From: SAR92 clade bacterium | Lineage (GTDB): Bacteria; Pseudomonadota; Gammaproteobacteria; Pseudomonadales; Porticoccaceae | Direction: 5' to 3' | Length of the DNA stretch: 53,450 nucleotides | Assembly: GCA_018607525.1 (NCBI GenBank) | Contig: JABBBH010000063.1 | Span: 1 to 53,450 of the forward strand | Shown here: piece after piece, positions 38,959 to 47,145 of the stretch | Position numbering within the stretch: the stretch's first letter is position 1 | Layout: each line of letters starts with the position of its first letter | Notes under the pieces: model-generated | Databases searched by the model: none | Seen by the model: the letters and a program-made list of their open reading frames with translations, nothing else | What the model was told of the DNA's origin: nothing | Translations under genes and position numbers: made by a program

Positions 38959-40919
38959 GACTCTGCCCTTTTATTTTCAAGCAGTGTTTTTCGTCGTCGA
39001 TAACGCCGATCGGTCGCCGCTATTAAGCCGCCTAAACCAACTAAAATACCGCCCAACCAGATACAGCGAATAAACGGTTTAACTTGCAGGCTCACTGCCC
39101 AAGAACCCTCAGCAAGAGGCTCGCCGAGGGAGACATAAATATCGCGCATCAAAGAGGGATCAATGGCGGCCTCGGTCATCACCTGCCCACCGGCATTGTA
39201 TTGGCGCTTTTCTGGGAACAAATTTGCCACCCATTTACTACCTCTGGTCACCGTAATTTGGCCTCGGTAAGCCGTAAAGTTAGGGCCAGCCACGGGGTTA
39301 ACGCCTTTAAAATCGAACTGGTAACCTGAGATTGTCGCTGAATCGCCCGGTGCCATACGCAACTCCCTAATCTCGTCATAGGCGGCATTCAAACCCACCC
39401 CCAACACCAGAATAGCCAATCCAGAATGTGCTAGCTGCATGCCTAGATAACTGTGGCTTAGTTTAGCTAACCGGGCAAAATCAGTGCCTATTTTGGCTTT
39501 CAAATCTATAGCAATAGTCGCTAGCAACCATAAGGAGATTAGCAATGTCAGACCAGCAGTGACTGAGTAACCTGAATCGGTATCGCCCAATACAAAAGGC
39601 AGTAAAAATGCACCCACAACGGCTATGGCCAGTGGCAACGGGATTTTACTCAATAAAAATTTACTGTCCGTGGCTTTCCATTTACTAAATACTGCAATAC
39701 CCATGGCAACCACCAAGCCAACACTGAGTGGTACAAAGAAAAAGTTGAAGTACGGCGGACCAACGGAAATTTTACCCAATTCAAGTACATCGGCAATCAG
39801 TGGGTATAGGGTACCAATCAGAATCATGGTTAATGAGCTGACTAGTAGCACATTGTTTATCAACAGCATCGCCTCGCGCGACCAGCCGCTGTAAGAAGCA
39901 ACCTTTTGCATTGCCGGACCGCGCAATGCGAACAACATTAACGAACCGCCAATTACCACAGCTAAAAACATCAACATAAACACCCCGCGCTCAGGGTCAG
40001 CGGCAAAGGCGTGAACGGAAGTCAAAATACCCGATCGTACTAAGAATGTTCCCAACAAACTCAACGAAAAGGCAAAAATAGCCAGTAATAGCGTCCAGCT
40101 ACGAAATACTCCGCGCTTTTCAGTTGCCGAAACGCTGTGCATGAGTGCAGTGCCAGCAAGCCATGGCATGAGTGACGCATTCTCTACTGGATCCCAAAAC
40201 CACCAGCCACCCCAACCGAGCTCGTAATAAGCCCACCAGCTACCCAAGGTAATACCTATGGTTAAAAAGACCCAAGCCATATTGATCCAGGGGCGCGACC
40301 AGCGAGCCCAGGCACTGTCGAATTGCCCACCAATAAGTGCCGCAATAGCAAAGGCAAAGGGAACCGCAAAACCTACATACCCCATGTACAACATAGGGGG
40401 GTGAATAATTAAACCTATATCCTGTAACAGCGGATTAAGATCTGAACCCTGCATTGGTGTCATGGGGAGCAGGCGTTCAAAAGGATTAGATGTCAGTATC
40501 AGAAATAGCGCAAAACCCACGGATATTGCGCCTAAAACAGAGAGTATTCGAGCCCTTAACTCTAGGGGTAGCGGGCGACTAAAGCGTGCAACTGCCGCAG
40601 TCCATCCGGCTAAAATTAACGCCCAAAGCAATAAGGAGCCCTCATGGGCCGCCCACACCGCACTGATTTTGTACTGGTTTGGAAGCTGAGTATTAGAGTT
40701 TTGCGACACATATTTTAGCGAAAAATCATCTAGCCAAAAGGCAGCTGCCAAACAGACAAACGAAATGGCAATAAATAAAAACTGTCCATAGGAAAGGGAA
40801 TGCCCAAGACGCATCCAAGCGTTGTAGCCCTTAAAGGAACCCACCATTGGCACCAATGACTGCATCAATGCCAAGCCCAGGGCGATAATTAGAGCAAAGT
40901 GCCCAAGCTCTGCAATCAC
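38955..40919 (-). CDS. ccmF: Haem lyase subunit CcmF
   Basis: Large inner-membrane protein of the System I cytochrome c synthetase that transfers haem from holo-CcmE to apocytochrome. The protein is 654 aa with about 14-15 helices and the tryptophan-rich WWD signature WGGWWFWDPVENASLMPWL. A large periplasmic loop lies near the C-terminus and precedes the last helix. It overlaps ccmE and ccmG by ATGA junctions. Confidence 0.97.
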   Translation of the reverse strand: MIAELGHFALIIALGLALMQSLVPMVGSFKGYNAWMRLGHSLSYGQFLFIAISFVCLAAAFWLDDFSLKYVSQNSNTQLPNQYKISAVWAAHEGSLLLWALILAGWTAAVARFSRPLPLELRARILSVLGAISVGFALFLILTSNPFERLLPMTPMQGSDLNPLLQDIGLIIHPPMLYMGYVGFAVPFAFAIAALIGGQFDSAWARWSRPWINMAWVFLTIGITLGSWWAYYELGWGGWWFWDPVENASLMPWLAGTALMHSVSATEKRGVFRSWTLLLAIFAFSLSLLGTFLVRSGILTSVHAFAADPERGVFMLMFLAVVIGGSLMLFALRGPAMQKVASYSGWSREAMLLINNVLLVSSLTMILIGTLYPLIADVLELGKISVGPPYFNFFFVPLSVGLVVAMGIAVFSKWKATDSKFLLSKIPLPLAIAVVGAFLLPFVLGDTDSGYSVTAGLTLLISLWLLATIAIDLKAKIGTDFARLAKLSHSYLGMQLAHSGLAILVLGVGLNAAYDEIRELRMAPGDSATISGYQFDFKGVNPVAGPNFTAYRGQITVTRGSKWVANLFPEKRQYNAGGQVMTEAAIDPSLMRDIYVSLGEPLAEGSWAVSLQVKPFIRCIWLGGILVGLGGLIAATDRRYRRRKTLLENKRAES

Positions 40920-41389
40920 TCGTAGCCCTCTTGGTACTGTTGTTGCTTTTCTTTTTGCTTCATTTCATAGGCTTTGTTCATGGCGTCAGCGACTTCTGGC
41001 GGCGTATAATTTTCATCATGCTTTGCCAACACCTGCGTGGCTTGCAAAACACTCTGTTGATCCAGCTGCCCTGTAGCAATAGCTGCCTCACCCTCGGCAA
41101 ATAGATCGGGCAATATACCGCTGTAACTTACCCTAAGATTGGCCATGCCGTCAGTCACCAAAAAGCTGACCTCAAGAGAATCCGTTGAACGTGCTATCGA
41201 ACCTTCAACCACCATCCCTCCTGCCCTAATGGTGACATTTTCTGGCGCCTCTCCCTGAAGTACCTGAGATGGCGTAAAGAAATAATTAGCATTCTGGCCC
41301 AGCATATAAGCCATCAGACCCACTGCAACACTACTGGCAACCACAATGAGTAACACAATCTGCAGTCTTTGCTTACGAATGGGGTGCAT
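40916..41389 (-). CDS. ccmE: Haem chaperone CcmE
   Basis: Periplasmic haem chaperone that covalently binds haem through a conserved histidine. It is 157 aa with an N-terminal anchor (LQIVLLIVVASSVAVGLMAYML). An OB-fold domain ends in AKHDENYTPPEV, where His124 is the haem-linking residue and Tyr128 a ligand. The C-terminus is a Lys/Gln/Glu-rich tail. The start codon lies inside ccmD, a 17-nt overlap. Confidence 0.97.
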   Translation of the reverse strand: MHPIRKQRLQIVLLIVVASSVAVGLMAYMLGQNANYFFTPSQVLQGEAPENVTIRAGGMVVEGSIARSTDSLEVSFLVTDGMANLRVSYSGILPDLFAEGEAAIATGQLDQQSVLQATQVLAKHDENYTPPEVADAMNKAYEMKQKEKQQQYQEGYE

Positions 41390-41591
41390 CTGCGACCTCT
41401 TTCTGTTTTGCAGCCTGTTTACTGGCCTGCAATTTAATCTGTAATTCGATATTTCTCATTGCAGCCTGTTTTTGCCTAAGGGGTTTTACTACAAGCCCTA
41501 TCATTATCACAGCTGATATTGCAAAGGATGACCATACATAGATGCCATGGCCGTTCATCCAAATCAATTGCTGTAAGCTGTCAAAGTACAT
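41373..41591 (-). CDS. ccmD: Haem exporter protein CcmD
   Basis: Small (72 aa) single-helix membrane protein that helps release holo-CcmE from the CcmABC complex. The start at 41591 (MYFDSLQQLIWMNGHGIYVWSSF) is chosen because GGAG precedes it by 8 nt and CcmD proteins begin this way. The track's 41621 start is upstream of that site and within ccmC. The helix is FAISAVIMIGLVV, followed by a basic coiled tail. It starts 1 nt after the ccmC stop. Confidence 0.92.
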   Translation of the reverse strand: MYFDSLQQLIWMNGHGIYVWSSFAISAVIMIGLVVKPLRQKQAAMRNIELQIKLQASKQAAKQKEVADAPHS

Positions 41592-41592
41592 T

Positions 41593-42357
41593 CTATTTCT
41601 CCGCCGGCTGATTTGAAACAAGCTGTTTTACCCAACTAGCACGATATTCTCGTCTTAATATCTCTGCTCTGGCGAATAAAATAAGCGCCAATGAATAAAA
41701 ACTGTAAAAGCCAATAATCATGACCACCAGTGGCGCAAACATATCAGGATGCATGCTGGGCGCACCGGTAAATTTAATAGTGGCTGGCTGATGAAGCGTC
41801 TGCCACCAGTCAACAGACTTGTAGATTATAGGTACGTTAACCATCCCAACTAGACTCAAAACCGCGCCCGCTTTATCGGCCGCTTCATTATTCGAATAAG
41901 TATGCCTAAGGGCTATCACGCCAAAGTATAGGAATAATAAAATAAGCATGGAGGTAATTCGCGCATCCCAAACCCAATAGGTACCCCAGGTCGGCTTACC
42001 CCAAATTGCGCCAGTAACCAGCGCTATAAAGGTTAGCGCAGCGCCAATCGGCGCAGCAGAGCGCATCAGCATAAAGGATAATTTAATTCGCCAGATAAGA
42101 CCCACTGCACCTGAAATTGCCATAATATAGTAACCGGCAAGAGCGACTACTGAGGCAGGAACATGTAGGTAAATAATACGAAAACTATTGCCCTGCTTAG
42201 CATCGGGTGGCGCAATAGCCAACCCCCAAACAAGACCGGTAACCAAAAGCGCTAAAGTGGCAACCGCTAACCATGGCAACCAACGCTGGGTTTGCTGATA
42301 AAACCAACGGGGTGACCCTAAGCGGTGAAACCAAGTCCATTGCAAATTAAAATTCAT
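41593..42357 (-). CDS. ccmC: Haem exporter protein CcmC
   Basis: Inner-membrane haem-handling protein that loads haem onto CcmE. The 254-aa protein has six helices and the WWD-type motif WGTYWVWDARITSMLILLFLYFG. His residues flank it in periplasmic loops (IIYLHVPAS and RHTYS). It follows ccmB by 25 nt, the only noticeable gap within the operon. Confidence 0.97.
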   Translation of the reverse strand: MNFNLQWTWFHRLGSPRWFYQQTQRWLPWLAVATLALLVTGLVWGLAIAPPDAKQGNSFRIIYLHVPASVVALAGYYIMAISGAVGLIWRIKLSFMLMRSAAPIGAALTFIALVTGAIWGKPTWGTYWVWDARITSMLILLFLYFGVIALRHTYSNNEAADKAGAVLSLVGMVNVPIIYKSVDWWQTLHQPATIKFTGAPSMHPDMFAPLVVMIIGFYSFYSLALILFARAEILRREYRASWVKQLVSNQPAEK

Positions 42358-42382
42358 TTAATTCAATAACCCTTTTAAATAA

Positions 42383-43066
42383 TTAACCATTCTTAGCAAT
42401 CCTAAGACCGGCTGAAATAGCGAGCGGACATAACACAATGGCTACCGCTAAAAGTGCAGCCAACATAGCGAGCGGGGCAAGCCAATTAAGACCATCCACC
42501 GCAGCTTGAATAGTTGCACTACCAAATATCAATACTGGCATATACAGAGGCATAACCAGCAATGCCAATAAAACCCCTCCCTGCCGTGGTAGAGTCAGAG
42601 CAGCACCCACTGCACCAATTAAACTTAGCACTGCAGTTCCCAGCGCAAGGCTGAGCATCATTGGTACCATCGCTGAAATAGGCAAGGAAAACCAAATAGC
42701 TATCACCGGTGAAAGCAGGGTTAGTGGTAACCCAATAACCAGCCAATGGGCGGTAATTTTTCCCAAAATTGGCATCATTAACAAATTCGGACTTATTAAT
42801 AGTTGCTCAAGGGAGCCATCTGCATAGTCTTCACTAAATAGACGCTCTATAGAAAGCAACGTAGCCAGCAATGCCAGAATCCATATTAGCCCCGGTGCTA
42901 TAGCCGATAACTTATTTGCCTCTGGTGCTATGGCAAGCGGCACCATAACAGCCACTAACAGGAAAAACATCAGCGGCTTACTTAAATCACCTCTATCTCG
43001 CTGAGCTATAAGTATATCTCTGTAAAGATAGGCTTTAAATCCACCCGAGAGGTTGTTCGCCATCAA
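42383..43066 (-). CDS. ccmB: Haem exporter permease CcmB
   Basis: Membrane subunit of the CcmAB ABC complex, needed to release holo-CcmE from CcmC. It is 227 aa with six hydrophobic helices and the segment YRDILIAQRDRGDLSKPLMFFLLV at the N-terminus. The stretch FSEDYADGSLEQLLISP is the family hallmark. It overlaps ccmA by 4 nt. Confidence 0.97.
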   Translation of the reverse strand: MMANNLSGGFKAYLYRDILIAQRDRGDLSKPLMFFLLVAVMVPLAIAPEANKLSAIAPGLIWILALLATLLSIERLFSEDYADGSLEQLLISPNLLMMPILGKITAHWLVIGLPLTLLSPVIAIWFSLPISAMVPMMLSLALGTAVLSLIGAVGAALTLPRQGGVLLALLVMPLYMPVLIFGSATIQAAVDGLNWLAPLAMLAALLAVAIVLCPLAISAGLRIAKNG

Positions 43067-43695
43067 GCCACCTCCATAAGAGGTTCTAGCTTGTAATTAC
43101 GGGTTGTCACCTGGGCTAGATCTTGATGCGATGAGAACAGAATTGCACCACCCTGAGCTAAATGCTGGTTCATGCAACGCTCAACTAATTCAACACCCTG
43201 CTTATCCAGTGATGTTAAGGGCTCATCTAATAACCAAAGTTTTGCCTGTGACGTTATTAGGCGCGCCAAGGCAACGCGACGCTTTTGTCCGGCAGAAAGA
43301 TTAGCACAGTGTATTTGCGCATATTCGCTGAGACCTACCACCTCAAGAGCTGCAGAAATTTTTTCACAGGATGTATTATTTGGACTCATCCAGCGAAGAT
43401 TTTCTTCGACCGTCAGAGCTGCTTTGACCCCTGACTGGTGGCCTATGAAGAGAACATTAGAAAGATACTCATACCGACAGTCGCTCAATGGCTGCTCGCG
43501 ATAACTTATCTGCCCTGAGCTTGAGGGCAAAATAGCCGTCAATAGTTGGAATAAGGTGGTTTTACCAGAGCCATTGACACCCAGTATTTGCAGGGCTTCG
43601 CCAGCTTTTAGCTCAAAGTCTACCGGCTGAAAAAGAACGGCATCATTGCGCTCAAAAGCCAAGCTTTCCACTTTAAGAACAGTATGAGTAGTCAA
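43063..43695 (-). CDS. ccmA: Haem exporter ATP-binding protein CcmA
   Basis: ABC ATPase that drives release of haem-loaded CcmE. It is 210 aa with Walker A GVNGSGKT (residues 39-46), signature LSAGQKRRVALARL, Walker B LWLLDEP and the H-loop SSHQD. It is the first gene of the ccmABCDEFGHI operon. A terminator upstream separates it from the small hypothetical gene, so a promoter must lie in the ~40 nt between or transcription must read through. Confidence 0.97.
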   Translation of the reverse strand: MTTHTVLKVESLAFERNDAVLFQPVDFELKAGEALQILGVNGSGKTTLFQLLTAILPSSSGQISYREQPLSDCRYEYLSNVLFIGHQSGVKAALTVEENLRWMSPNNTSCEKISAALEVVGLSEYAQIHCANLSAGQKRRVALARLITSQAKLWLLDEPLTSLDKQGVELVERCMNQHLAQGGAILFSSHQDLAQVTTRNYKLEPLMEVA

Positions 43696-43734
43696 GGGAC
43701 TGTTTTATCCTAAAAAAATTAGAACAGTATTATG

Positions 43735-43758
43735 CCAAAAAACAGCAGAAAATGCTGT
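43735..43758 (-). terminator. Rho-independent terminator after the 72-aa hypothetical gene
   Basis: On the minus strand, ACAGCA-TTTTC-TGCTGT is followed directly by TTTTTGG. The perfect 6-bp stem with a U-run lies 37 nt after the stop of the 72-aa gene and 40 nt before ccmA. Confidence 0.7.
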
Positions 43759-43794
43759 GGGCATTAGAAATGTTTATGAAACCGTTAGCTAATC

Positions 43795-44013
43795 TTAAAA
43801 ATCCTCATAATCAAAATCTTTAACCTCACGATCAATTTTCGATTGTTCAAGCTTTTGCTCAAGACGCTTTCTAGAATGACTGCTCTGCTTAAACTTTTCT
43901 TTTAGCAAAGAACCGTCTTCGGAACTAGCATTTGAGGCCATGTTTGGCGGCTGATGATCTGAAAAATCATAACCCGAAGCAAATTCTATAACTCCTTCTA
44001 TATCACTAGACAT
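43795..44013 (-). CDS. Small charged hypothetical protein (72 aa)
   Basis: I do not recognise this family with certainty. I start at 44013 (MSSDIEGVIEF), where AGGAG sits 5 nt upstream of the ATG. The track's longer start has no such site. The first half is acidic and low in complexity (SDHQPPNMASNASSEDG). The second half is a charged helix (SRKRLEQKLEQSKIDREVKDFDYEDF) ending in an acidic aromatic motif. It has no signal peptide or membrane helix. The gene is single, with its own terminator, between ccmA and the divergent cca. Confidence 0.65.
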   Translation of the reverse strand: MSSDIEGVIEFASGYDFSDHQPPNMASNASSEDGSLLKEKFKQSSHSRKRLEQKLEQSKIDREVKDFDYEDF

Positions 44014-44204
44014 AGAAACTCCTATTATCCACGTAAATAAATAGTCTGTCTTTTGACCCAATGAAAAGGTCATCAAGCCACTCAATAAGTTATATTTTTT
44101 CCTACGAACATTAACCAACAGAGGATCATCAGGATTATTTATTTATTCTTTTATTAATAGCTGATTGGATAAATAGCGTAAATTTAGAGCCTACTCAGCA
44201 AAAT

Positions 44205-44224
44205 ATTGACTTGATGGAGTCAAT
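44205..44224. promoter_or_regulatory. Palindrome just upstream of the cca promoter
   Basis: Perfect inverted repeat ATTGACT-TGATGG-AGTCAAT ending 4 nt before the cca -35 hexamer. It could be an operator or activator site. No cognate regulator is known. Confidence 0.4.
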
Positions 44225-44227
44225 GGT

Positions 44228-44256
44228 TTGAGATGAAACAGTATGCGATCTACAAT
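44228..44256 (+). promoter_or_regulatory. Sigma70 promoter of cca
   Basis: -35 TTGAGA, 17-nt spacer, -10 TACAAT. The predicted start is about 16 nt before the cca ATG, with GAGAGA serving as ribosome-binding site. Good spacing and position, but read by eye only. Confidence 0.55.
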
Positions 44257-44278
44257 GCATTAAACTTGAGAGATCCAG

Positions 44279-45508
44279 ATGCAAATATATTTAGTCGGCG
44301 GCGCAGTCCGCGACAGCTTAATCAACTATCCTAGTAGCGAAAATGACTGGGTAGTGGTGGGTGCCACCCCAGAACAGATGACAGATCTGGGGTATAAGCC
44401 TGTAGGTCAGGATTTTCCAGTGTTTATTCACCCTAAAACCGGTGAAGAATATGCACTGGCTAGAACCGAAAGAAAATCCGGACATGGGTACAAAGGTTTT
44501 GAATTTTATACCTCAACCGAAGTCAGTCTCGAAGAGGATTTAATTCGGCGGGATTTAACCATCAATGCCATGGCCCAGGATGATGAAGGCCGTATTATTG
44601 ATCCCTTTGACGGACAGAAAGATCTGGCACATAAACTGTTACGCCATGTCTCAGAAGCTTTCACCGAAGACCCATTAAGAGTATTGAGAGTCGCACGATT
44701 TGCAGCCCGCTATGCGCATTTAGGATTCACTGTAGCCCCAGAAACCATGGAGTTAATGAAATCCATAGTGGCCAAGGGTGAGATGGAATTTCTGGTAGCC
44801 GAAAGAGTATGGAAAGAAACCAGTCGCGCTCTCGCAGAGCAGTCGCCTCAGGTGTTTTTTGAAGTGCTCAAAGCCTGCAATGCTCTCGAGGTGTTGTTAC
44901 CTGAAGTCGATGCACTGTTTGGTGTTCCTCAGCGCGCTGACTACCATCCTGAGATTGATACCGGCATCCATACCCTTATGGCACTGAAAGCCGCCACCAA
45001 ACTCACCGACTGCGAAGCGATTCGGTTTGCGGTATTGGTGCACGATGTGGGCAAAGCCATAACTCCTGAAGATGTTCTTCCAAGTCATTCGGGTCATGAA
45101 AAACGCGGATTACCTCTGGTTAAAGCGATCTGTGATCGTTTAACTGTGCCCAATAAACATCGCCAGTTGGCAATGTCAGTGACTGAGTTTCATCTTCACT
45201 GTCACCGAGCATTAGAACTTAAACCTGCAACATTACTTAAGCTATTTCAAAGTATTGGCGCCATTCGATCGCCTGATAAATTAATAGATTTCTTAACCTG
45301 CTGTGAAGCAGATATCAAAGGAAGAGCTGGATTTGAAGATGCTGCGTACCCTTCTAAAGATTATCTGCTGGCCGCCCTTAAGGCAGTGAGTCAGGTTGAT
45401 ATCTCAGATCTTGTTGCTCAGGGCGTAAGCGGTGCTGAAATTGGCAAGCAACTTAATCAGCGTCAAATACAACATTTAACCGAATTTAAGACCAATAACG
45501 GAATATGA
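44279..45508 (+). CDS. cca: Multifunctional CCA tRNA nucleotidyltransferase
   Basis: Adds and repairs the 3'-CCA of tRNAs. The 409-aa protein has the class II head GGAVRD (residues 7-12). An RRDLTINAMA-type motif and the DPLRVLRVARFAARY motif follow. A C-terminal HD phosphohydrolase domain (VLVHDVGKA, HSGHEKRG) gives the 'multifunctional' type. The metal-binding pair that reads Asp-x-Asp in E. coli (Asp21, Asp23) is Glu21-Asn-Asp23 here (SSENDWVVVG). Glu may keep activity. FolM follows 4 nt later. Confidence 0.96.
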   Translation: MQIYLVGGAVRDSLINYPSSENDWVVVGATPEQMTDLGYKPVGQDFPVFIHPKTGEEYALARTERKSGHGYKGFEFYTSTEVSLEEDLIRRDLTINAMAQDDEGRIIDPFDGQKDLAHKLLRHVSEAFTEDPLRVLRVARFAARYAHLGFTVAPETMELMKSIVAKGEMEFLVAERVWKETSRALAEQSPQVFFEVLKACNALEVLLPEVDALFGVPQRADYHPEIDTGIHTLMALKAATKLTDCEAIRFAVLVHDVGKAITPEDVLPSHSGHEKRGLPLVKAICDRLTVPNKHRQLAMSVTEFHLHCHRALELKPATLLKLFQSIGAIRSPDKLIDFLTCCEADIKGRAGFEDAAYPSKDYLLAALKAVSQVDISDLVAQGVSGAEIGKQLNQRQIQHLTEFKTNNGI

Positions 45509-45512
45509 TCCT

Positions 45513-46262
45513 ATGGCTAAGCCGAATAAACGTGAAAAAATTGTTTTAATTACCGGTGCCGCCCGTCGTATTGGTGCCAATATTGCCCATCTGTTTCATC
45601 AGGCCAATTATAGGGTAGTGATTCACTACAACCAATCTGCTGTTGATGCTGATAAGTTATGCGAATCACTCAATCAAAAAGACGCTGATAGCTGCCTGAT
45701 GGTGCAAGCCAATTTAAGTAGCCCCTCTGGAATTGAAAAAATAGCTAAGTTAGTGGCCAGCCTAGGAAGACTAGATGTGTTGGTTAACAACGCCTCAAGT
45801 TTTTATCCAACGCCCCTTGAGGACTGTGATCAAGCTCAGTGGGATGATTTAATTGGCAGTAATTTGCGCGGGCCCTTCTTCCTAACCCAAAAACTCAGTT
45901 CACTGCTAAAAAAATATTCCGGATCTGTGGTGAACATTTCAGATATGCATGCCCGTCAAGCACTGGCTAATCACCCTATATATACCATTGCCAAGGCAGG
46001 CAATATCGCAATGACAAAAACGCTTGCACTGGAGCTAGCCCCTGAAGTGAGAGTTAATTCAGTAGCCCCGGGTGCCATTTTGTGGCCTGAGCATGAAGAG
46101 GATGATATTGAAAAACAACAGTCTGTTCTTAGCAATGTCCCAATGGGACGCTTGGGTAGAGAATCGGATATCGCTGATGCGGTATTTTTTCTTGCGATAG
46201 ATGCCAGCTATGTGACTGGGCAAACCATTGCCGTAGATGGCGGTAGCTCAACCAGCCTTTAG
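45513..46262 (+). CDS. folM: Pteridine reductase-like SDR (FolM type)
   Basis: Short-chain dehydrogenase of 249 aa with the pteridine-reductase signature TGAARRIG (TGxxxRxG), instead of the usual TGxxxGxG. NNASSFYPTPL and the active-site YTIAK follow. In E. coli, FolM reduces dihydromonapterin and has weak dihydrofolate reductase activity. The neighbours folK and folB, facing it across 3 nt, support a pterin role. It is 4 nt after cca, so likely co-transcribed. The exact substrate cannot be read from sequence. Confidence 0.82.
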   Translation: MAKPNKREKIVLITGAARRIGANIAHLFHQANYRVVIHYNQSAVDADKLCESLNQKDADSCLMVQANLSSPSGIEKIAKLVASLGRLDVLVNNASSFYPTPLEDCDQAQWDDLIGSNLRGPFFLTQKLSSLLKKYSGSVVNISDMHARQALANHPIYTIAKAGNIAMTKTLALELAPEVRVNSVAPGAILWPEHEEDDIEKQQSVLSNVPMGRLGRESDIADAVFFLAIDASYVTGQTIAVDGGSSTSL

Positions 46263-46265
46263 CTG

Positions 46266-46763
46266 CTAACTAGACGGCCAGTTAAAATCAACTGGCCATA
46301 GTTTCTGGCTTTGCTTATCAAAGGCCTGCCAATGCTCAGTCATGGTTTGATGGGTTTCTGGATGCAACATCTGCGGCGCCAATTCTGCCAACGGCTGAAG
46401 AACAAAAGCATTCTTTAATACTTCGTTTCTAGGCAATCGAATCCCATCAATTTCACCCACTAAATCATCAACTGTTAGGATATCTATGTCTAGGCTACGC
46501 GGGCCAAACTTGGGGGCACTGCGATCACGCCCATTACAGTCTTCGATATGCTTTAAAATTTTGGTAATTTCACCCACAGACTGATCAGCTTGAATGCCCA
46601 CAACCAAATTATAAAAACTATCACCCTCAAAACCTACAGCAATAGATTCAAAGACCGTGGAAATTTCTAATTCACCAAAGGAATCCGACAGCGCATCAAG
46701 AGCGGCACAAATATGCTGCTCTCGATCAATATTGCTACCTAAGCTTAGGTATATGCGCGCCAT
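46266..46763 (-). CDS. folK: 2-amino-4-hydroxy-6-hydroxymethyldihydropteridine pyrophosphokinase
   Basis: Transfers pyrophosphate from ATP to 6-hydroxymethyl-dihydropterin in folate synthesis. It is 165 aa with LGSNIDREQHI at the N-terminus. The HPPK signature RDRSAPKFGPRSLDIDIL contains the metal-binding aspartates. The start codon shares one base with the folB stop (TAATG), indicating coupling. The last codons contain a perfect 8-bp inverted repeat (46276-46297). Confidence 0.96.
   Translation of the reverse strand: MARIYLSLGSNIDREQHICAALDALSDSFGELEISTVFESIAVGFEGDSFYNLVVGIQADQSVGEITKILKHIEDCNGRDRSAPKFGPRSLDIDILTVDDLVGEIDGIRLPRNEVLKNAFVLQPLAELAPQMLHPETHQTMTEHWQAFDKQSQKLWPVDFNWPSS
46276..46297. 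repeat. Inverted repeat in the 3' end of folK
   Basis: GGCCAGTT-AAAATC-AACTGGCC, perfect 8-bp arms, overlapping the last codons of folK and 14 nt beyond the folM stop. No U-run follows on either strand, so it is not a classic intrinsic terminator. It may protect or define 3' ends of the two convergent transcripts. Confidence 0.6.
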
Positions 46764-47134
46764 TAAATAGGCACTCCAGCTGGCTTTTCACCGCGCTCCA
46801 ACAGAATGCCCACATCCTTTGAACCACGCAAGGCGCCAGGTTTACTCACCCGAAGTCGCAGCCATGGGACAGAAAATTCATTCATAACAATAGCCGCAAC
46901 TTCTTCGGCCATTCGCTCAACCAGCAAAAACTCACTTTGCTCGATAAAAGCAATAAGACGTTTAGCAATCGACTTATAATTTAATGCATACTGAATATCG
47001 TCTGTTTCACCCGCTTTTCGAATATCATGGGCCATCTCAAGATCTAAACTGACTGTTTGCTTAACTTCGCGTTCCCAGTCATAGATGCCAATAATAGTCT
47101 CTATTCGCAAGTCTCTTATGTAAACAATATCCAT
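46763..47134 (-). CDS. folB: Dihydroneopterin aldolase
   Basis: Cleaves 7,8-dihydroneopterin to hydroxymethyl-dihydropterin and glycolaldehyde, immediately before the FolK step. It is 123 aa, with the N-terminal DIVYIRDLRIETIIGIYDWERE (catalytic Glu in GIYDWERE) and LRVSKPGALRGSKDVG near the C-terminus containing the conserved Lys. It follows tsaD by 11 nt and is coupled to folK. The plsY gene that often lies between tsaD and folB in relatives is absent here. Confidence 0.96.
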   Translation of the reverse strand: MDIVYIRDLRIETIIGIYDWEREVKQTVSLDLEMAHDIRKAGETDDIQYALNYKSIAKRLIAFIEQSEFLLVERMAEEVAAIVMNEFSVPWLRLRVSKPGALRGSKDVGILLERGEKPAGVPI

Positions 47135-47145
47135 TAATTGGTTCC

